This document shows positions 23,558-31,826 of a stretch of 37,035 nt of DNA, piece after piece. The DNA lies in NCBI GenBank assembly GCA_947624255.1, contig CANQJO010000018.1:1-37035 (forward strand), read 5' to 3'. Every line of letters starts with the position of its first letter. Within the stretch, counting starts at the first letter, position 1. Below the pieces are notes generated by a model, which ran no database searches, was not told the origin of the DNA, and saw only the letters and a program-made list of their open reading frames with translations. The DNA is from an uncultured Ruminococcus sp. GTDB taxonomy: Bacteria; Bacillota; Clostridia; Oscillospirales; Ruminococcaceae. A program made the position numbers and the translations under genes.

Positions 23558-25135
23558 TCACACACTCACTTCCGTCCCATCCTTGAAAACAAACACCATC
23601 GTATCTTTATCGATCACCGTCACGCTTTTCACAGTATTCAGCCAGAGGTTTTCACGAAACTCTGTGATCGGTGCATCCGCACACCGCAGGGTATCCAGAA
23701 ATCGTTCGATTGCCGCTCTTTTGGCAAGCATTTCTATCAGCTCTGCATTGACCTTATCCAGCTTGACTTTTGCCTTATCATGGCGGTCTACAAGTGCCTG
23801 CCTTTTTCGGCTGTACTCGTCCTGATCCTGCACACGGCTCATATTTTCACGGATCAAATCCTCAAGCATTTTTGTTACAATAAGAATCTCATTTTCAAGC
23901 TCTGCCTGCTTTGCTGTCAATTTTTCTGTGCAGAAAAGAGTAGCCTTTATCATATCAAAGGTGCTGAAAAGATCCTCACGCTCTGTAAAGATCTGATTAA
24001 ATGCGGTCATGAACTTATCTGTGATCTGCGTCTCACTGACATGGGGCGTACAGCATTTCTGTCCGCTGTCATATTTCCGGTTGCAGCGCCAGATCACTCG
24101 TCTGTACTTGTCAGTGCTGTGCCATACTTTTGAGCCGTAAAAGCTGCCGCACTCCCCGCAGATGATCTTGCCCGAGAAAATGCTCACCGACCCGCTGTGA
24201 TGCGGATTATCCTTACGCAGTGCCATAAGCTGCTGCACTTGATCGAATATCTCCGGCTCGATAATTGCAGGGTGATTGTCTGCAACGTAATACTGCGGAA
24301 CCTGCCCCTCATTTTTCCGCTTTTTCTTTGTCAGAAAATCGGTCGTGAATACTTTTTGCAAAAGCGCATCTCCCTTGTATTTTTCATTTGTGAGAATGCT
24401 CTCAATCACAGCTTTTCCCCATTTGGTCTTGCCGCCCGGTGTCGGTATACCCTCGGCAGTGAGCTGCTTTGCGATGCTGTACGGTGTTTTTCCTTGCAGG
24501 AAAAGTGCGTAGATACGGCGCACAGTGACCGCCTGTTCCTCGTTGATGACAAGGTTTCCATCCTCGCCTCGGTCATAGCCCAAGAACCGCTTAAACGGCA
24601 CAGTCACTTTTCCGTCCTGAAAGCGTTTCCGCTGTCCCCATGTGCAGTTTTCTGAGATAGAACGTGCTTCTTCCTGCGCAATTGAACTCATCAGACTGAT
24701 TAGTAATTCTCCGCGTGAATCGAACGTCCAGATGTTTTCCTTTTCAAAGAAGACTTCCACTCCGTGCTCCTTGAGCGTGCGGATCGTTTGCAGGCTGTCT
24801 ACAGTATTTCTTGCAAAGCGGGATACGGATTTTGTAATGATCAGACCGATTTTTCCGGCTAATGCATCGGCGACCATTGTTCTGAACGCTTCGCGCTTTG
24901 CCGTATTGCAGCCGGTAATTCCGGCATCAGCGTACACCGAAACGAACTCCCAGTCGGGGTTGTTTTTGATATAATTGGTGTAGTAATCGACCTGTGCTTC
25001 ATAGGAGGTCTGCTGCTCCTCGTGGTCAGTGCTGACGCGGGCGTATGCCGCCACCTTGCGCTTAACAGTGCTTACAAGGGGTGCATCGGTGAACCGGCTG
25101 ATCGTTGCCGGAATTGTTGTTACATTCTTTGCCAT
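23558..25135 (-). CDS. large serine recombinase 1
   Basis: A 525-residue protein. The resolvase catalytic domain (about 25-170) has YARVSTD with the nucleophilic Ser, YADAGITG, and KSVSRFARNTVD with the catalytic arginine. The recombinase domain follows (about 185-300, FLGYDRGEDG to TNEKYKGDALLQKV), then a zinc ribbon (CGECGSFYGSKVW, CNRKYDSGQKCC), a coiled coil (about 420-475) and the C-terminal strand pair. It is complete. Enzymes of this class integrate and excise mobile elements without the need for long homology. Its start overlaps the end of recombinase 2 by 16 bp, so the two are coupled and may act together. Confidence 0.9.
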   Translation of the reverse strand: MAKNVTTIPATISRFTDAPLVSTVKRKVAAYARVSTDHEEQQTSYEAQVDYYTNYIKNNPDWEFVSVYADAGITGCNTAKREAFRTMVADALAGKIGLIITKSVSRFARNTVDSLQTIRTLKEHGVEVFFEKENIWTFDSRGELLISLMSSIAQEEARSISENCTWGQRKRFQDGKVTVPFKRFLGYDRGEDGNLVINEEQAVTVRRIYALFLQGKTPYSIAKQLTAEGIPTPGGKTKWGKAVIESILTNEKYKGDALLQKVFTTDFLTKKKRKNEGQVPQYYVADNHPAIIEPEIFDQVQQLMALRKDNPHHSGSVSIFSGKIICGECGSFYGSKVWHSTDKYRRVIWRCNRKYDSGQKCCTPHVSETQITDKFMTAFNQIFTEREDLFSTFDMIKATLFCTEKLTAKQAELENEILIVTKMLEDLIRENMSRVQDQDEYSRKRQALVDRHDKAKVKLDKVNAELIEMLAKRAAIERFLDTLRCADAPITEFRENLWLNTVKSVTVIDKDTMVFVFKDGTEVSV

Positions 25136-27006
25136 TTTGTAGTCCTCCCGTCAATGAAATGATATTCAAGACTGCCGTCTGTGAAAGCGTGAATATATTC
25201 AATTTGCTGTTCAAAAACTGCTCTGTCAAACTCATCAAGCCCCAGTACATAGGCTGAGATTCTGCGGAGATTGCTGTCGGAAATATCCTCTGCGGAGCAT
25301 TCCGTGTGTACCAACCGTTTCCCTTGACATACCCAATAAGTGTACTTTCCGCGAATGGTATATTTTCTGTAAAGATTCCCGCAGTGGGCACACCTGACCT
25401 TGCCGATAAAAGCATCCGTGCAGGTGTTGTCGCTGCGGTTATCCCGCAGTTTCAGCGTCTCATAATGCCTGATATCTCCGTCCGTTGTGTAAAAATCTAT
25501 AGAGCCTGTTTTCTGAATCATGATCTTTGAAACAGTGCTTTTGAATTGCTCCTCACTGAATTCTGGCACATCAAATATCTTGCAGTAAATATCCCGAATT
25601 TCAGAATCTGCATAGTTGACACTTTCGCAGGTCTGCGAACCTGCTGTCTTGCTCCTGCAGCGCCAAAGCAAATGTTTATCTTTTGTCTGACTGATTGCCC
25701 TGCCGTACCGTCGCCCGCACATTCCGCAGAAGATCATGCCGTCAAACAGGTGCTTTGGGCGTTTCTTTTCGGGCGCAGGCTTTGGCAATTTGATTGGTTT
25801 CGGCGGATGTGTCCATGTCAGCTTTTCCCCGCCTGTCAGTGTGAAATGAATATCCCCGGTCGGGCTGATGCACATTTCAATGATGCGTTCCTCATAGTCC
25901 TCGCCGACTGTTTCTGTGCAAATATTAATCAGCTCATCTTCTCGGAAATTGATGCTTGTGCAAGTTTTTCCTTTTTCTTTTTTGCTGCGGCATATCCAAT
26001 GAGTATAGGTATGACCGCGCTGCATCTGCTTTTTTCTGGTATAGACATTTCCGCAGACATCACAGCGAATTTTTCCTGTAAAAAAGAAGACCGGATTCAG
26101 CATCGCCGCCCGGCGCTCCATTTCCGCCTGCACCTTTGCATAGGTCGCGCGGTCAAGAATTGCCTCGTGACAGTCAGTGAACAGATATTGCGAAAGCTCA
26201 CCGCGATTTGTGACCTTTCGCTTTGTGATCGGATCAGCCGTGACCGATTTTTGCCTGAGCAGATCGCCTGCATAAATTTCGTTGAAAATAAGCTGCCGGA
26301 CACTGCCCTCGCTGAATTCATTTCCCAGCGTAGAGCGGCATCCGGCATTGTTCATATTTTCGGCAATGTCCCGCAGAGAAACGCCGTCAAGGTACATCTG
26401 AAACATCCAGCGCACCGTTTCTGCTTCCTCCGGAACGATCACATATTTGTCTTGCGCTTCATCATAGCGGTATCCAAGAATATGCTTGTTTGCTGTCCCG
26501 ATGGTTCCATCCTGAAAGCGTTTCCGGATACCCCATTTGACATTCTCAGAGATCGAGCGGGATTCTTCCTGTGCAAAGCTCGCAAGCAAGCTTAAAAGCA
26601 ACTCTCCATCACCCGAAAATGTGGAGATATTCTCCTTTTCAAAACGAACCTCCACGCCGATTTCTTTCAGATGACGGACAGTGTTCAGCAGGTCAACAGT
26701 GTTGCGGGCAAAGCGGCTGATGCTCTTGCACAGTATCAGATCCACATTGCCTTTTTCACATTGCTGGATGAGCTTCTGAAATTCACTGCGGTGCTCCATT
26801 CGTGTGCCGCTGATGCCGGAATCTGCAAATATCCCTGCAAATTCCCACTCAGGATTCTTCTGGATCAAATCGTTGTAGTAGCTGACCTGTTCCGAAACGG
26901 AATGCAGCAGACGCTCGGTCTCCTTGGATACTCGTGCATACGCCGCCACTCGCTTTTTGCGTGGGAGTGTAGTCGGATGCAGCTCGATTTTACTGATCGT
27001 TTTCAT
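25120..27006 (-). CDS. large serine recombinase 2, with three zinc-ribbon units
   Basis: A 628-residue protein. The catalytic domain has YARVSKE, FADSGISGTR and KSISRFARNTVD, and the recombinase domain follows (about 185-300). Three zinc-ribbon-like units come next: CDVCGNVYTRKK (about 315), CGMCGRRYGRA (about 430) and CAHCGNLYRK (about 550). Each has a distal Cys-containing strand (ICRSKKEKGKTC, RCRSKTAGSQTC, VCQGKRLVHTEC). Most relatives have one. Each unit is followed by a helix-strand tail (for example EEQFKSTVSKIMIQKTGSIDFYTTDG), so the C-terminal module seems to have been triplicated. It overlaps the genes on both sides by about 16 bp. Confidence 0.9.
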   Translation of the reverse strand: MKTISKIELHPTTLPRKKRVAAYARVSKETERLLHSVSEQVSYYNDLIQKNPEWEFAGIFADSGISGTRMEHRSEFQKLIQQCEKGNVDLILCKSISRFARNTVDLLNTVRHLKEIGVEVRFEKENISTFSGDGELLLSLLASFAQEESRSISENVKWGIRKRFQDGTIGTANKHILGYRYDEAQDKYVIVPEEAETVRWMFQMYLDGVSLRDIAENMNNAGCRSTLGNEFSEGSVRQLIFNEIYAGDLLRQKSVTADPITKRKVTNRGELSQYLFTDCHEAILDRATYAKVQAEMERRAAMLNPVFFFTGKIRCDVCGNVYTRKKQMQRGHTYTHWICRSKKEKGKTCTSINFREDELINICTETVGEDYEERIIEMCISPTGDIHFTLTGGEKLTWTHPPKPIKLPKPAPEKKRPKHLFDGMIFCGMCGRRYGRAISQTKDKHLLWRCRSKTAGSQTCESVNYADSEIRDIYCKIFDVPEFSEEQFKSTVSKIMIQKTGSIDFYTTDGDIRHYETLKLRDNRSDNTCTDAFIGKVRCAHCGNLYRKYTIRGKYTYWVCQGKRLVHTECSAEDISDSNLRRISAYVLGLDEFDRAVFEQQIEYIHAFTDGSLEYHFIDGRTTKWQRM

Positions 27007-27253
27007 GGCATATCGCCTTCCTTTCGCTTACCATAATACCGTCTTGTTCGATTTTATTCAAGGGTTTTCCGCATAATAATGTTGACAAAGATGGGCGGTA
27101 TTTTTCAAGCAGAATTGTATCAATTTCGGCTAACTCTCTGTCGCTGATGATACCGGCTTTGTGCATGGTTTCAGCGACAGAACTGGCGACGAGGTACTGC
27201 TTTTCACGTTCAAATTCATCCTTGCTGTGAAGCCGGATATTGTTCTCATTCAT
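26990..27253 (-). CDS. SHOCT-like small protein of the recombinase cassette
   Basis: An 87-residue protein. The central helices read ASSVAETMHKAGIISDRELAEIDTILLEKYRPSLSTL. The GIISDRELAEIDTILLEKY part follows the SHOCT pattern (short helix, turn, helix) common in small accessory proteins of mobile elements. ATG 27253 overlaps the end of the HTH/zinc-finger gene, and GGGAGGTG precedes it. A role as a recombination directionality factor or recombinase partner is plausible from position only. Confidence 0.65.
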   Translation of the reverse strand: MNENNIRLHSKDEFEREKQYLVASSVAETMHKAGIISDRELAEIDTILLEKYRPSLSTLLCGKPLNKIEQDGIMVSERKAICHENDQ

Positions 27254-27656
27254 CAGCAACACCTCCCTTAAAACGGTCGGAGATATAGCACGCATGAGAG
27301 CAATACTTCCGGGTAGCAGTGCCATAGGCAGTGAACAGTTTGCCACAGTGGACGCAGGTATAGCGGAACTTATCTGTGGTCATGAGCGGCTGCGGATGCG
27401 CCTTCCACCAAGCGCTGCGGCAGTCGGGAGAGCAGAACACCTTTTTCCGCACCTTTGGATTCTGCACGATCTCCACACCGCAGTTACGGCACAAGCCCTC
27501 CGGCGGCGGTGAGGAAGCTGTGTTTCCTGTCAGTGCATTTCTGCGGCAGAAGGACTTGACGGTCTCCTTTGAAATACCGAGCATTGCCGCAATCGTTGCA
27601 TACCCGATGCCGTCATGGCGAAGTGTTGTGATTCTTGCTTTCTGTTCATTCGTCAT
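27246..27656 (-). CDS. HTH protein with two zinc-finger units
   Basis: A 136-residue protein. Residues about 1-40 form a sigma-like helix-turn-helix (ARITTLRHDGIGYATIAAMLGISKETVKSFCRR). Two Cys4 units follow: CRNCG...FCSPDC (about 57-80) and CVHCG...YCSHAC (about 98-125). It is the first gene of the recombinase cassette, with AGGAGGT before ATG 27656. It is likely a DNA-binding regulator or accessory factor for the element. The same gene order (this type, SHOCT-like protein, two recombinases) recurs in clostridial elements as far as I recall. Confidence 0.75.
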   Translation of the reverse strand: MTNEQKARITTLRHDGIGYATIAAMLGISKETVKSFCRRNALTGNTASSPPPEGLCRNCGVEIVQNPKVRKKVFCSPDCRSAWWKAHPQPLMTTDKFRYTCVHCGKLFTAYGTATRKYCSHACYISDRFKGGVADE

Positions 27657-27722
27657 AGAATGACCTCCTTATTTGTTATGTAAGCAAGAATCTGAATGGA
27701 GATAAAAAATACACATCAGCCC

Positions 27723-27751
27723 TTGTTTTTTCAGGTGAGATGTGTTATAAT
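27723..27751 (+). promoter_or_regulatory. plus-strand promoter without an obvious gene
   Basis: TTGTTT at 27723-27728, 17 bp, TATAAT at 27746-27751. Downstream on the plus strand only antisense sequence to the gene at 27831-28097 follows. It may read from the recombinase element edge or make an antisense RNA. Confidence 0.4.
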
Positions 27752-27830
27752 GAATTTATATTTCAGGGGCTTCAGTACAAAGAAAAGAGCCTGCAAATTG
27801 CAAACCCTCATCTGTAAAAGTGTAATTCAT

Positions 27831-28097
27831 TCAGTCTCCGCACAGCATATCCAGCAGGATGCGTGCGCCGTCCCGAAAGCCCCTCGTGTAGTTGTCCTCT
27901 GAGGTGATCGATTCCATTTTCCGGTGTATGTCAATCAGTTCCTCTAACGTATCCGCCATGTCCGCAGACAATACGCCCACAATCTGATTGTGCAGCTCTT
28001 CCGCTTTCGCATTCAGTTTGTCATACTCATCAGCTCTGATCCTGATATCCGTTGGTGCGCTGATCCTGCCGCGATACAGTTCGCTGATCGCTCCCAT
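27831..28097 (-). CDS. small protein of unknown function
   Basis: An 88-residue helical protein that opens MGAISELYRGRISAPTDIRI and has a long amphipathic centre (DEYDKLNAKAEELHNQIV, then MADTLEELIDIHRKMESI), ending GFRDGARILLDMLCGD. The pattern of two helices and a GFRDGARI motif recurs in small genes of clostridial conjugative elements. I cannot give it a function. GGAGGTG precedes ATG 28097. It is the last gene of the minus-strand block that begins at 33636. Confidence 0.6.
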   Translation of the reverse strand: MGAISELYRGRISAPTDIRIRADEYDKLNAKAEELHNQIVGVLSADMADTLEELIDIHRKMESITSEDNYTRGFRDGARILLDMLCGD

Positions 28098-28133
28098 AGC
28101 GTTCACCTCCTTCCTTCGGAGCATTCGCTCTGC

Positions 28134-28358
28134 TCAGTTGTACTTGTCGAGGAGTATCTGAAGGACTGCCTCGGTTTCCGCATCGGCGCAGGGTACATCG
28201 TCCCCGCGATCATAATTGAACACTTCGATGTCATCCCGTGAGATCCAGATCTTCGATGCCTTGCCCTCATTGTAGCCGAAGATACTCGGCTCTTCATAGT
28301 GCTTTACGCAGTAGCGATATGCTCTGCCGTTGAAATTGAGTACTCCCTGTGACCACAT
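28134..28358 (-). CDS. small protein of unknown function
   Basis: A 74-residue acidic, aromatic-rich protein (MWSQGVLNFNGRAYRYCVKHYEEPSIFGY) with a DDIEVFNYDRGDD stretch. No family is recognised with confidence. The compact beta-rich look and a GAGGT site about 9 bp before the ATG support it as a real gene. It lies 36 bp upstream of the gene at 27831-28097 and is probably co-transcribed with it. Confidence 0.55.
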   Translation of the reverse strand: MWSQGVLNFNGRAYRYCVKHYEEPSIFGYNEGKASKIWISRDDIEVFNYDRGDDVPCADAETEAVLQILLDKYN

Positions 28359-28678
28359 AGTCTATTACCTCACTTTGCGTATTTCGGGCGGTCAGCTTTG
28401 CGCCGGATCCGTTGCCGTTGTGACCATAGTACCATAGATCGGCGGATATAGCAAGCGGCTAAACTACCAGAATGTGCAGGACGATTATTCGGCGCTTGTT
28501 GTGTACATTATGACTTGCCGTAAAACGCGCCAGAACGCGCTGTGTGAGGCGGCTTTCCGCAGGGACAAGTGATCCGCTGAAACGCCGTCAGCCCCAACAC
28601 GAGCGAACGTGGCGCAAACCGGCGGGCGGTACGAGAACAGCCCCTCATGTGAGGAGCCGTCCCGTTGGGATGCGCCGA
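28359..28678. other. 320-bp gene-free stretch with a partial copy of the 115-bp repeat
   Basis: No supported gene. 28527-28545 (GCGCCAGAACGCGC then TGTGT) matches 18 of 19 bases of a segment shared by the repeats at 29265 and 30141. The rest is GC-rich with short imperfect stems such as CCCCTC/GAGGAG near 28643. Confidence 0.5.
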
Positions 28679-29068
28679 TCAGAGCAGAAGCAGAATGCCC
28701 TGCACTTCCTCCGGCGGTTCATCGTTGTAGAGCTTGCGCTCGACCGTGCATACGCCGCCGATCTTGCAGCACATACCGTCCGCACCGTGCAGGAAGGAAA
28801 TGAGGTCGGTGTTGTCGGTGATCGCGATCTCCGTTACCCCTGCCTCATGCAGCAGGTCAATGAACTCGGCTGAGTCCTTGATCGGCGGGAGCTTGCGGCA
28901 CTCGATGATCTCGCGTCCCTCCACAGTGGTCTGATCGGTCATACTCTCTTCGTAGCAGTGGTAGGCGCACAGCTCGCCGTCCTTGAAGCCGCTCGGCTTG
29001 CCGTTCTCCTCCGCATCAATGACCGTTTCCTTGATGATCTCAAAGAAATCTTCGATTTTCTTGTCCAT
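28679..29068 (-). CDS. protein of unknown function
   Basis: A 129-residue acidic protein. The N-terminal half is DKKIEDFFEIIKETVIDAEENG, then ELCAYHCYEESM. The C-terminal half has strand-helix alternation (GVTEIAITDNTDLISFLHGADGMCCKIGGVCTVERK). No catalytic signature is visible and no family is recognised. AGGAGGT lies about 6 bp before ATG 29068. It stands between two of the repeat-bearing gaps, so it may be an independently acquired cassette. Confidence 0.55.
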   Translation of the reverse strand: MDKKIEDFFEIIKETVIDAEENGKPSGFKDGELCAYHCYEESMTDQTTVEGREIIECRKLPPIKDSAEFIDLLHEAGVTEIAITDNTDLISFLHGADGMCCKIGGVCTVERKLYNDEPPEEVQGILLLL

Positions 29069-29264
29069 ACTGGGACCTCCTAATGTGAATTCCGCATAGG
29101 GCAGTCATAAATCGCAGCCCCGGCGGTAGTCCAATGATACCGTCTTTTGAACTCAGATGCAAGATGGTGTATTGCACAAATCTGCTGCCTATTATTTGGT
29201 GCTATTGTTCTTGATCGAATATCACGCTTGTAAAAATGCAATCTGGCAAAAACACGGCACATAT

Positions 29265-29379
29265 ACACAAGCCCACAGTTTGCGCCAGAACGCGCCGTGT
29301 CGCGCCCGAAAATCGGACTGCAAGTTATCCGCAGCAAGACGAAAAGGGGCTGTAAAGCCCCTCCGTGCGGCTGTGTGCG
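29265..29379 (-). repeat. 115-bp intergenic repeat, copy 1, with terminator hairpin
   Basis: 115 bp that match 30141-30255 at 107 positions. Near its end AGGGGCT at 29345-29351 pairs with AGCCCCT at 29356-29362 (loop GTAA), followed by a T-run when read on the minus strand. It therefore terminates the gene that ends at 29390. The wider gap 29069-29389 has no supported gene. Confidence 0.85.
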
Positions 29380-29389
29380 CGTTCCGTTC

Positions 29390-29752
29390 TCAATCACAGT
29401 CATCCAGCATCAGATTATTTAGAATCTGAATGACCGTGAGCTGAGTGGCATCCCCCTGCATTGCCCTCTGCCAGAACAGGTAGCCGAAGATCTCCTTCGG
29501 GGAAAAGCGGTCATAGGCAAAGCGGCAGAATGCGCACAGTGCAGGCTCATCGCCGCCGCACTTCTCCGCGTAATCGAAAAGCGCATTCAGCATGAGGCTG
29601 TCCGCTGCGCTTACCGGAGGGCAGTCCTCCGGAGTGAACGGGCGCTCCTGCTCCCTATGTACGGTATGGCTGCCGTTGCTTCTGATCTGGTACTGGTCGC
29701 TGTACTGCCGGATGCCGTTTGTCTCCTTTGCGATTACATCAAGAATTCCCAT
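29390..29752 (-). CDS. protein of unknown function (conjugative-element type)
   Basis: A 120-residue protein that opens MGILDVIAKETNGIRQYSDQYQ. The C-terminal helical half contains ALFDYAEKCGGDEPALCAFCRFAYDRFSPKEIFGYLFWQRAMQG. Two cysteines three residues apart (CAFC) are seen without a matching pair. No function is assigned. GGAGGG lies about 6 bp before ATG 29752. It ends 10 bp from the 115-bp repeat that supplies its terminator. Confidence 0.55.
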   Translation of the reverse strand: MGILDVIAKETNGIRQYSDQYQIRSNGSHTVHREQERPFTPEDCPPVSAADSLMLNALFDYAEKCGGDEPALCAFCRFAYDRFSPKEIFGYLFWQRAMQGDATQLTVIQILNNLMLDDCD

Positions 29753-29767
29753 TGCTGATCCCTCCTC

Positions 29768-29983
29768 TCAATAGTAGATGCCTGTGTCATGCTCATCGGC
29801 GTACTCGGCGATCAGCTCTTTCAGTGCGAACTCATCAACCAGCGAATAATCGAGGTCGGCGAATTCTGCAAGGTACTCGACAGCGGTCAGAACGTGCATG
29901 TCCTTGAAGCGGTACTGGTTGAGCTTGATGACGCTCTTGAACAGCTCGAACAGGTTGTTTGTGATCTCGGGGTTCTTTTTCAT
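29768..29983 (-). CDS. small acidic protein of unknown function
   Basis: A 71-residue protein, mostly helical (NLFELFKSVIKLNQYRF, VEYLAEFADLDYSLV, ALKELIAEYADEHD). GGAAAGGAA precedes ATG 29983, while the longer frame has no site. It is 15 bp upstream of the gene at 29390-29752, so the pair is one transcript. Strong negative charge could suit a protein-protein or DNA-mimic role, but this is speculation. Confidence 0.5.
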   Translation of the reverse strand: MKKNPEITNNLFELFKSVIKLNQYRFKDMHVLTAVEYLAEFADLDYSLVDEFALKELIAEYADEHDTGIYY

Positions 29984-30140
29984 GATGATTTCCTTTCCTG
30001 GCGTGCGCCCTGTGAAGTGTTGGCTGTGTGCCTTTCGGCATGGTCTATCATAACTCTGAATGCCCTGAAAGTCCACGCCTATCGCCGATTTTGCGGCGTA
30101 GAATATGTGCGGGGTGATCAGGGCAGCAGATGTTCATTTT

Positions 30141-30255
30141 ACACAAGCCCACAGTTCGCGCTAGAACGCGCCGTGTCGCGCCCGGTAATCGGACTGCAAG
30201 TTATCCGCAGCAAGCCGAAAAGGGACTGTGAAGTCCCTCCGTGCGGCTGTGTGCG
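30141..30255 (-). repeat. 115-bp intergenic repeat, copy 2, with terminator hairpin
   Basis: 93% identical to 29265-29379. The hairpin is AGGGACT at 30221-30227 with AGTCCCT at 30232-30238. Relative to copy 1, one stem position changes from G-C to A-T on both sides, keeping the pairing. It follows the gamma-glutamylcyclotransferase gene, which ends at 30260. Confidence 0.85.
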
Positions 30256-30259
30256 GCTC

Positions 30260-30700
30260 TCACCACCATCCCTTTGGTGCGGAATCGGCGTAAGCCTTTT
30301 TCAGCATTGAAAGGTCAAAGCTGTGCATCTTGTACCCCTCACGAATGACAGCATAATAGCTCGGACTCGGCTCACACAGCTCATGCCCCGCGGTCATGAC
30401 ATAAAGCATCGCATCAACAGGCTGTCCGTTCAGCAAGACCGTTTCGGTGATCTTGGTGTACAGCATAGGGTATCCCTCGTAGCGGTCAAGGGCGGCTTCA
30501 TCGGTGGGTTGAATCTCCCAGAGCAGAACGGGGACACTGCTTTCGGCATCACGCTCCACTGTAGCCACACCGCCCCAGCCGTTCCCTCGGAACAGCATTC
30601 TATAGCCCGTGAGCATTGCCGTTCCGAGTACTTTTGCAGTTGGACAGCGGCGAGTCATTTGCGGAAGATGAAGATTTGAACCGTATGCAAGATAGATCAT
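30260..30700 (-). CDS. gamma-glutamylcyclotransferase-like protein
   Basis: A 146-residue protein. It opens with the YLAYGSNL glycine-serine loop of the GGCT fold (residues 3-10), continues CPTAKVLGTAMLTGYRMLFRG, and has the ALDRYEGYPMLY segment typical of the family. The enzyme opens gamma-glutamyl-amine bonds with release of 5-oxoproline. It follows an amidoligase gene, and such pairs are a known combination thought to make and unmake gamma-glutamyl-type peptide tags. ATG 30700 is set by GGAGG. The same GGAGGAAACACATATG start context occurs at 33636. Confidence 0.8.
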   Translation of the reverse strand: MIYLAYGSNLHLPQMTRRCPTAKVLGTAMLTGYRMLFRGNGWGGVATVERDAESSVPVLLWEIQPTDEAALDRYEGYPMLYTKITETVLLNGQPVDAMLYVMTAGHELCEPSPSYYAVIREGYKMHSFDLSMLKKAYADSAPKGWW

Positions 30701-30722
30701 ATGTGTTTCCTCCTTTTTTATT

Positions 30723-30769
30723 GAAGCATCCGCTTCTACTGCCTTAAGCCGCCCGAAGGCGGCGGTAAG
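30723..30769 (-). other. leader hairpins before the cyclotransferase gene
   Basis: Read on the minus strand, a GCCGCC/GGCGGC stem closed by a UUCG tetraloop (30748-30763, extended by CTTA/TAAG) is followed by GAAGC/GCTTC (30723-27 and 30732-36) before the ribosome site. They lie between the amidoligase stop and ATG 30700. They may be a processing or stability element. Confidence 0.5.
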
Positions 30770-30780
30770 TTCGGCTGGCT

Positions 30781-31680
30781 TCAAGGTCTGCCGTATCTCC
30801 ATGCGCTATTTCCGGTCAGATGCTTGGTGAGGTGTTCACGGCAGTTGGCGAACTCCGCACCGTTCAGTCCGATTCGCACAAGGAATGTGCGGAAGGTGAA
30901 TTTTTCGTTGTCGGTAACAGGCTTTTTGGGGCTGATGCTCCTTGCGGTCAGTGCGTGGTGGTTCAGCGCAATAGCAAGAGCAACGTAGCTCCGGATCTCA
31001 CCGGCATGCGTGGTGCTGTTAAAGGCTCTCAGTTCGATTGTGTGATGGCCGTTGAAAAAACTATGGAGATTACAAAGGTGATAGCGGCTGGAGTTGTAAT
31101 GATAGGTGCGGTCATCGCCGTAGCCTTCGTACCAGATATCCTCGATGTCATCAAGTGTTTTCGGCTTGCGCTCATTGATTTTTTTCACAAGCTCCGCATC
31201 CATTTCTTTGCACCATCTGCGGCGCTCCGGTTTAATGTTCAGTGCGCTGTAGAGCAGGTCATTTTTGGATGCGACAAGATTGATCCAGTTTTTAATGGTG
31301 CGTGCGGTATGCCCTCTGCCGTCAAGGTGGATGTGGATGCCTGTGCTGCTGTTGGCAATCGCACCGTTATGCCGCAGAGCGCGGACAATGTTCTGGAGCA
31401 TCTCCATATCGCCGTTATATGTGAGGATGGGGCTGACGACCTCGCAAGAGTAATATTTGTTTGCTGGGACAAGCCGTCCATGTTCTTTCTTCTGCGTATA
31501 AATCGATCCATCCGACATGACCTTCCATGCTCTGCCGTCGGGGAGTGTCACCTCGTAGGCATCGTAGTAGGTTCCGATATATCTTTTCGAGCCGCTCGTG
31601 ATCTCGGCGATGACATCCGCCGCATGGCTTCGTGTAATTCCGGTCAGCTCAATCTCAATTCCAAAATTCGTATTCAGCAT
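30781..31680 (-). CDS. putative amidoligase
   Basis: A 299-residue protein of the glutamine-synthetase-like amidoligase family. FGIEIELTG at residues 6-14 gives the metal-binding glutamates, SSTGIHIHLDG (about 117-127) the histidine motif, and HTIELRAFNST (about 215-225) the late Glu/Arg motif. Members are predicted to form amide bonds between a carboxylate and an amine, often on peptides. The last 45 residues (KFTFRTFLVRIG..GAEF...HLTGNSAWR) are a separate module also present at the end of the protein at 32698. ATG 31680 is set by GGAGGG. The gap 31681-31826 has no gene. Confidence 0.8.
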   Translation of the reverse strand: MLNTNFGIEIELTGITRSHAADVIAEITSGSKRYIGTYYDAYEVTLPDGRAWKVMSDGSIYTQKKEHGRLVPANKYYSCEVVSPILTYNGDMEMLQNIVRALRHNGAIANSSTGIHIHLDGRGHTARTIKNWINLVASKNDLLYSALNIKPERRRWCKEMDAELVKKINERKPKTLDDIEDIWYEGYGDDRTYHYNSSRYHLCNLHSFFNGHHTIELRAFNSTTHAGEIRSYVALAIALNHHALTARSISPKKPVTDNEKFTFRTFLVRIGLNGAEFANCREHLTKHLTGNSAWRYGRP

Positions 31681-31826
31681 TGCTGTACCCTCCAAAGCGG
31701 TAATTCCGAGGGGCTGTGCGCCTTTCGGTATACATACATTACCGTCTTTGGAAGGATAAAAGCAATACCATTACTGGACGATATTTTCATCGAAATTATG
31801 CGGTTTTGTTGTGCTTGTTACACACA

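Noticed and set aside
23583..27036. Long plus-strand open frames opposite the recombinase genes
   Set aside because: They are antisense frames to well-supported recombinase genes, with no ribosome sites and no domains.
29265..30255. DnaA-box origin in the 115-bp repeats
   Set aside because: TTATCCGCA is one mismatch from a DnaA box but occurs once per copy with no cluster, AT-rich unwinding region or replication gene nearby.
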